Below, in pieces: positions 19,752 through 20,119 of a stretch of 20,119 nt of DNA. A program made the translations under genes and the position numbers. The notes below the pieces were generated by a model. The model was not told the DNA's origin. It searched no databases and worked only from the letters and a program-made list of their open reading frames with translations. Numbering within the stretch: the first letter of the stretch is position 1; the number at the start of each line of letters is the position of its first letter. Source of the DNA: Patescibacteria group bacterium (GTDB taxonomy: Bacteria > Patescibacteriota > Minisyncoccia > Phycocordibacterales > UBA2100); contig WFZM01000035.1 of the NCBI GenBank assembly GCA_015489565.1, forward strand, positions 1 to 20,119, in the 5' to 3' direction.

Positions 19752-20119
19752 ATGTTTGATTATGGATTTATAAAAAAACAAGACAAAGAAGTTTATGAAG
19801 CTCTTGTAGGAGAAGAAAAAAGGCAAGCCGAAGGGCTTGAGCTTATCCCTTCTGAAAACTATGTTTCAAAAGCCGTGCGTGAGGCGGCGGCTTCAGTTCT
19901 TACAAACAAATACTCCGAAGGATATCCTGGCAGGCGCTACTACGGCGGGCAGGAGTGGACCGATAAAGTAGAGGACTTGGCACGCGAAAGGGTTAAAAAA
20001 CTTTTCGGCGCACAGTTTGCTAATGTCCAACCTCACTCCGGAGCAAACGCAAACATTGCAATGTATTTTGCACTTCTTGAGCCGGGGGATACCGTCCTTG
20101 GTATGGACCTTTCTCACGG
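19752..20119 (+). CDS. glyA: serine hydroxymethyltransferase, 3' end outside window
   Basis: The first 122 codons of the gene are present. GLELIPSENYVSKAVREAA is the N-terminal family signature. TNKYSEGYPGRRYYGGQEW is the strongly conserved active-site loop, and NVQPHSGANANIAMYFALL lies in the pyridoxal-phosphate domain. The enzyme interconverts serine and glycine and loads one-carbon units onto tetrahydrofolate. An upstream ATG at 19745 meets a stop after four codons, so 19752 is the start. The PLP lysine lies beyond the window edge. Nothing abnormal is seen in the visible part. Confidence 0.95.
   Translation, partial: MFDYGFIKKQDKEVYEALVGEEKRQAEGLELIPSENYVSKAVREAAASVLTNKYSEGYPGRRYYGGQEWTDKVEDLARERVKKLFGAQFANVQPHSGANANIAMYFALLEPGDTVLGMDLSH

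Noticed and set aside
1..20119. Alternative genetic code with UGA as Gly, as in Gracilibacteria/SR1
   Set aside because: TGA is used as a stop (hicA at 2283-2285), and conserved proteins read cleanly with code 11 without internal TGA.
1..20119. CRISPR array, insertion sequence or prophage genes
   Set aside because: No regularly spaced repeats, transposase, integrase or phage structural genes are visible; the only sizeable repeat is the tRNA-Leu 3'-end duplication.

Overview
The window looks like a chromosomal segment of a Patescibacteria/CPR bacterium, most likely a Parcubacteria-type lineage. Support comes from moderate AT richness, very compact gene spacing, almost no Shine-Dalgarno sequences, a ribosomal protein L19 with a helix-hairpin-helix tail, an eRF1-like (baeRF) protein, a lone type IV prepilin and a three-gene HlyD/FtsX/ABC exporter. 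TGA acts as a normal stop (for example hicA), so recoded UGA is not indicated. The lineage is inferred from gene style; no 16S gene is present.

Layout. 1-927: 3' part of a baeRF-family gene. 1010-1921: rplS with a long tail. 2037-2602: HicA/HicB-like toxin-antitoxin pair under a palindromic operator. 2715-3536: KsgA/Erm-type rRNA dimethyladenosine methyltransferase. 3583-3960 (-): RNase P RNA. 4037-4120: tRNA-Leu(GAG), followed by about 300 bp of hairpins in which the tRNA 3' end and its terminator are duplicated. 6702-4451 (-): ECF sigma factor, small membrane protein and an exported DUF2202 ferritin-like protein. 6795-10,000s: a prepilin and then the exporter operon (adaptor, permease, ATPase). 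11119-12300: membrane-anchored protein of unknown function. 12329-12883: PduO-type cobalamin adenosyltransferase. 12942-13015 (-): tRNA-His. 13068-13853 (-): ZIP metal transporter. 13890-14477: unknown single-span protein. 14561-15767: secE, nusG and rplK. 15846-16721: EamA permease. 17330-16767 (-): exported Cys-containing protein. 17856-17467 (-): cupin. 18094-18642: inorganic pyrophosphatase. 19456-18782 (-): RsmE. 19752 to the edge: start of glyA.

The strongest regional signal is promoter architecture. At least a dozen genes carry a sigma70-like -10 hexamer (TATAAT, TAAAAT, TATTAT or TAATAT) only 6-10 nt before the start codon, often with a TTGNNN -35 at 16-18 bp or an extended -10. Predicted transcripts would begin at or within a few nt of the start codon (leaderless). 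This corrects several start choices: rplS, hicA, the sigma factor, the prepilin, pduO and the EamA permease. Genes are separated by unusually uniform hairpins with 14-17 bp perfect stems and 3-nt loops, flanked by A and T runs, which could work in both directions.

Together the region mixes translation and RNA-processing housekeeping (L19, KsgA, RsmE, RNase P, tRNAs, SecE-NusG-L11, GlyA, Ppa) with cell-envelope accessory modules (exporter, pilin, sigma/DUF2202 cluster, ZIP, EamA). No insertion sequence, integrase or CRISPR array is visible. The most interesting unexplained items are the leaderless architecture, the tRNA-Leu 3'-end repeat array, the repeated helices in RNase P RNA, the sigma/DUF2202 cluster and the L19 tail.
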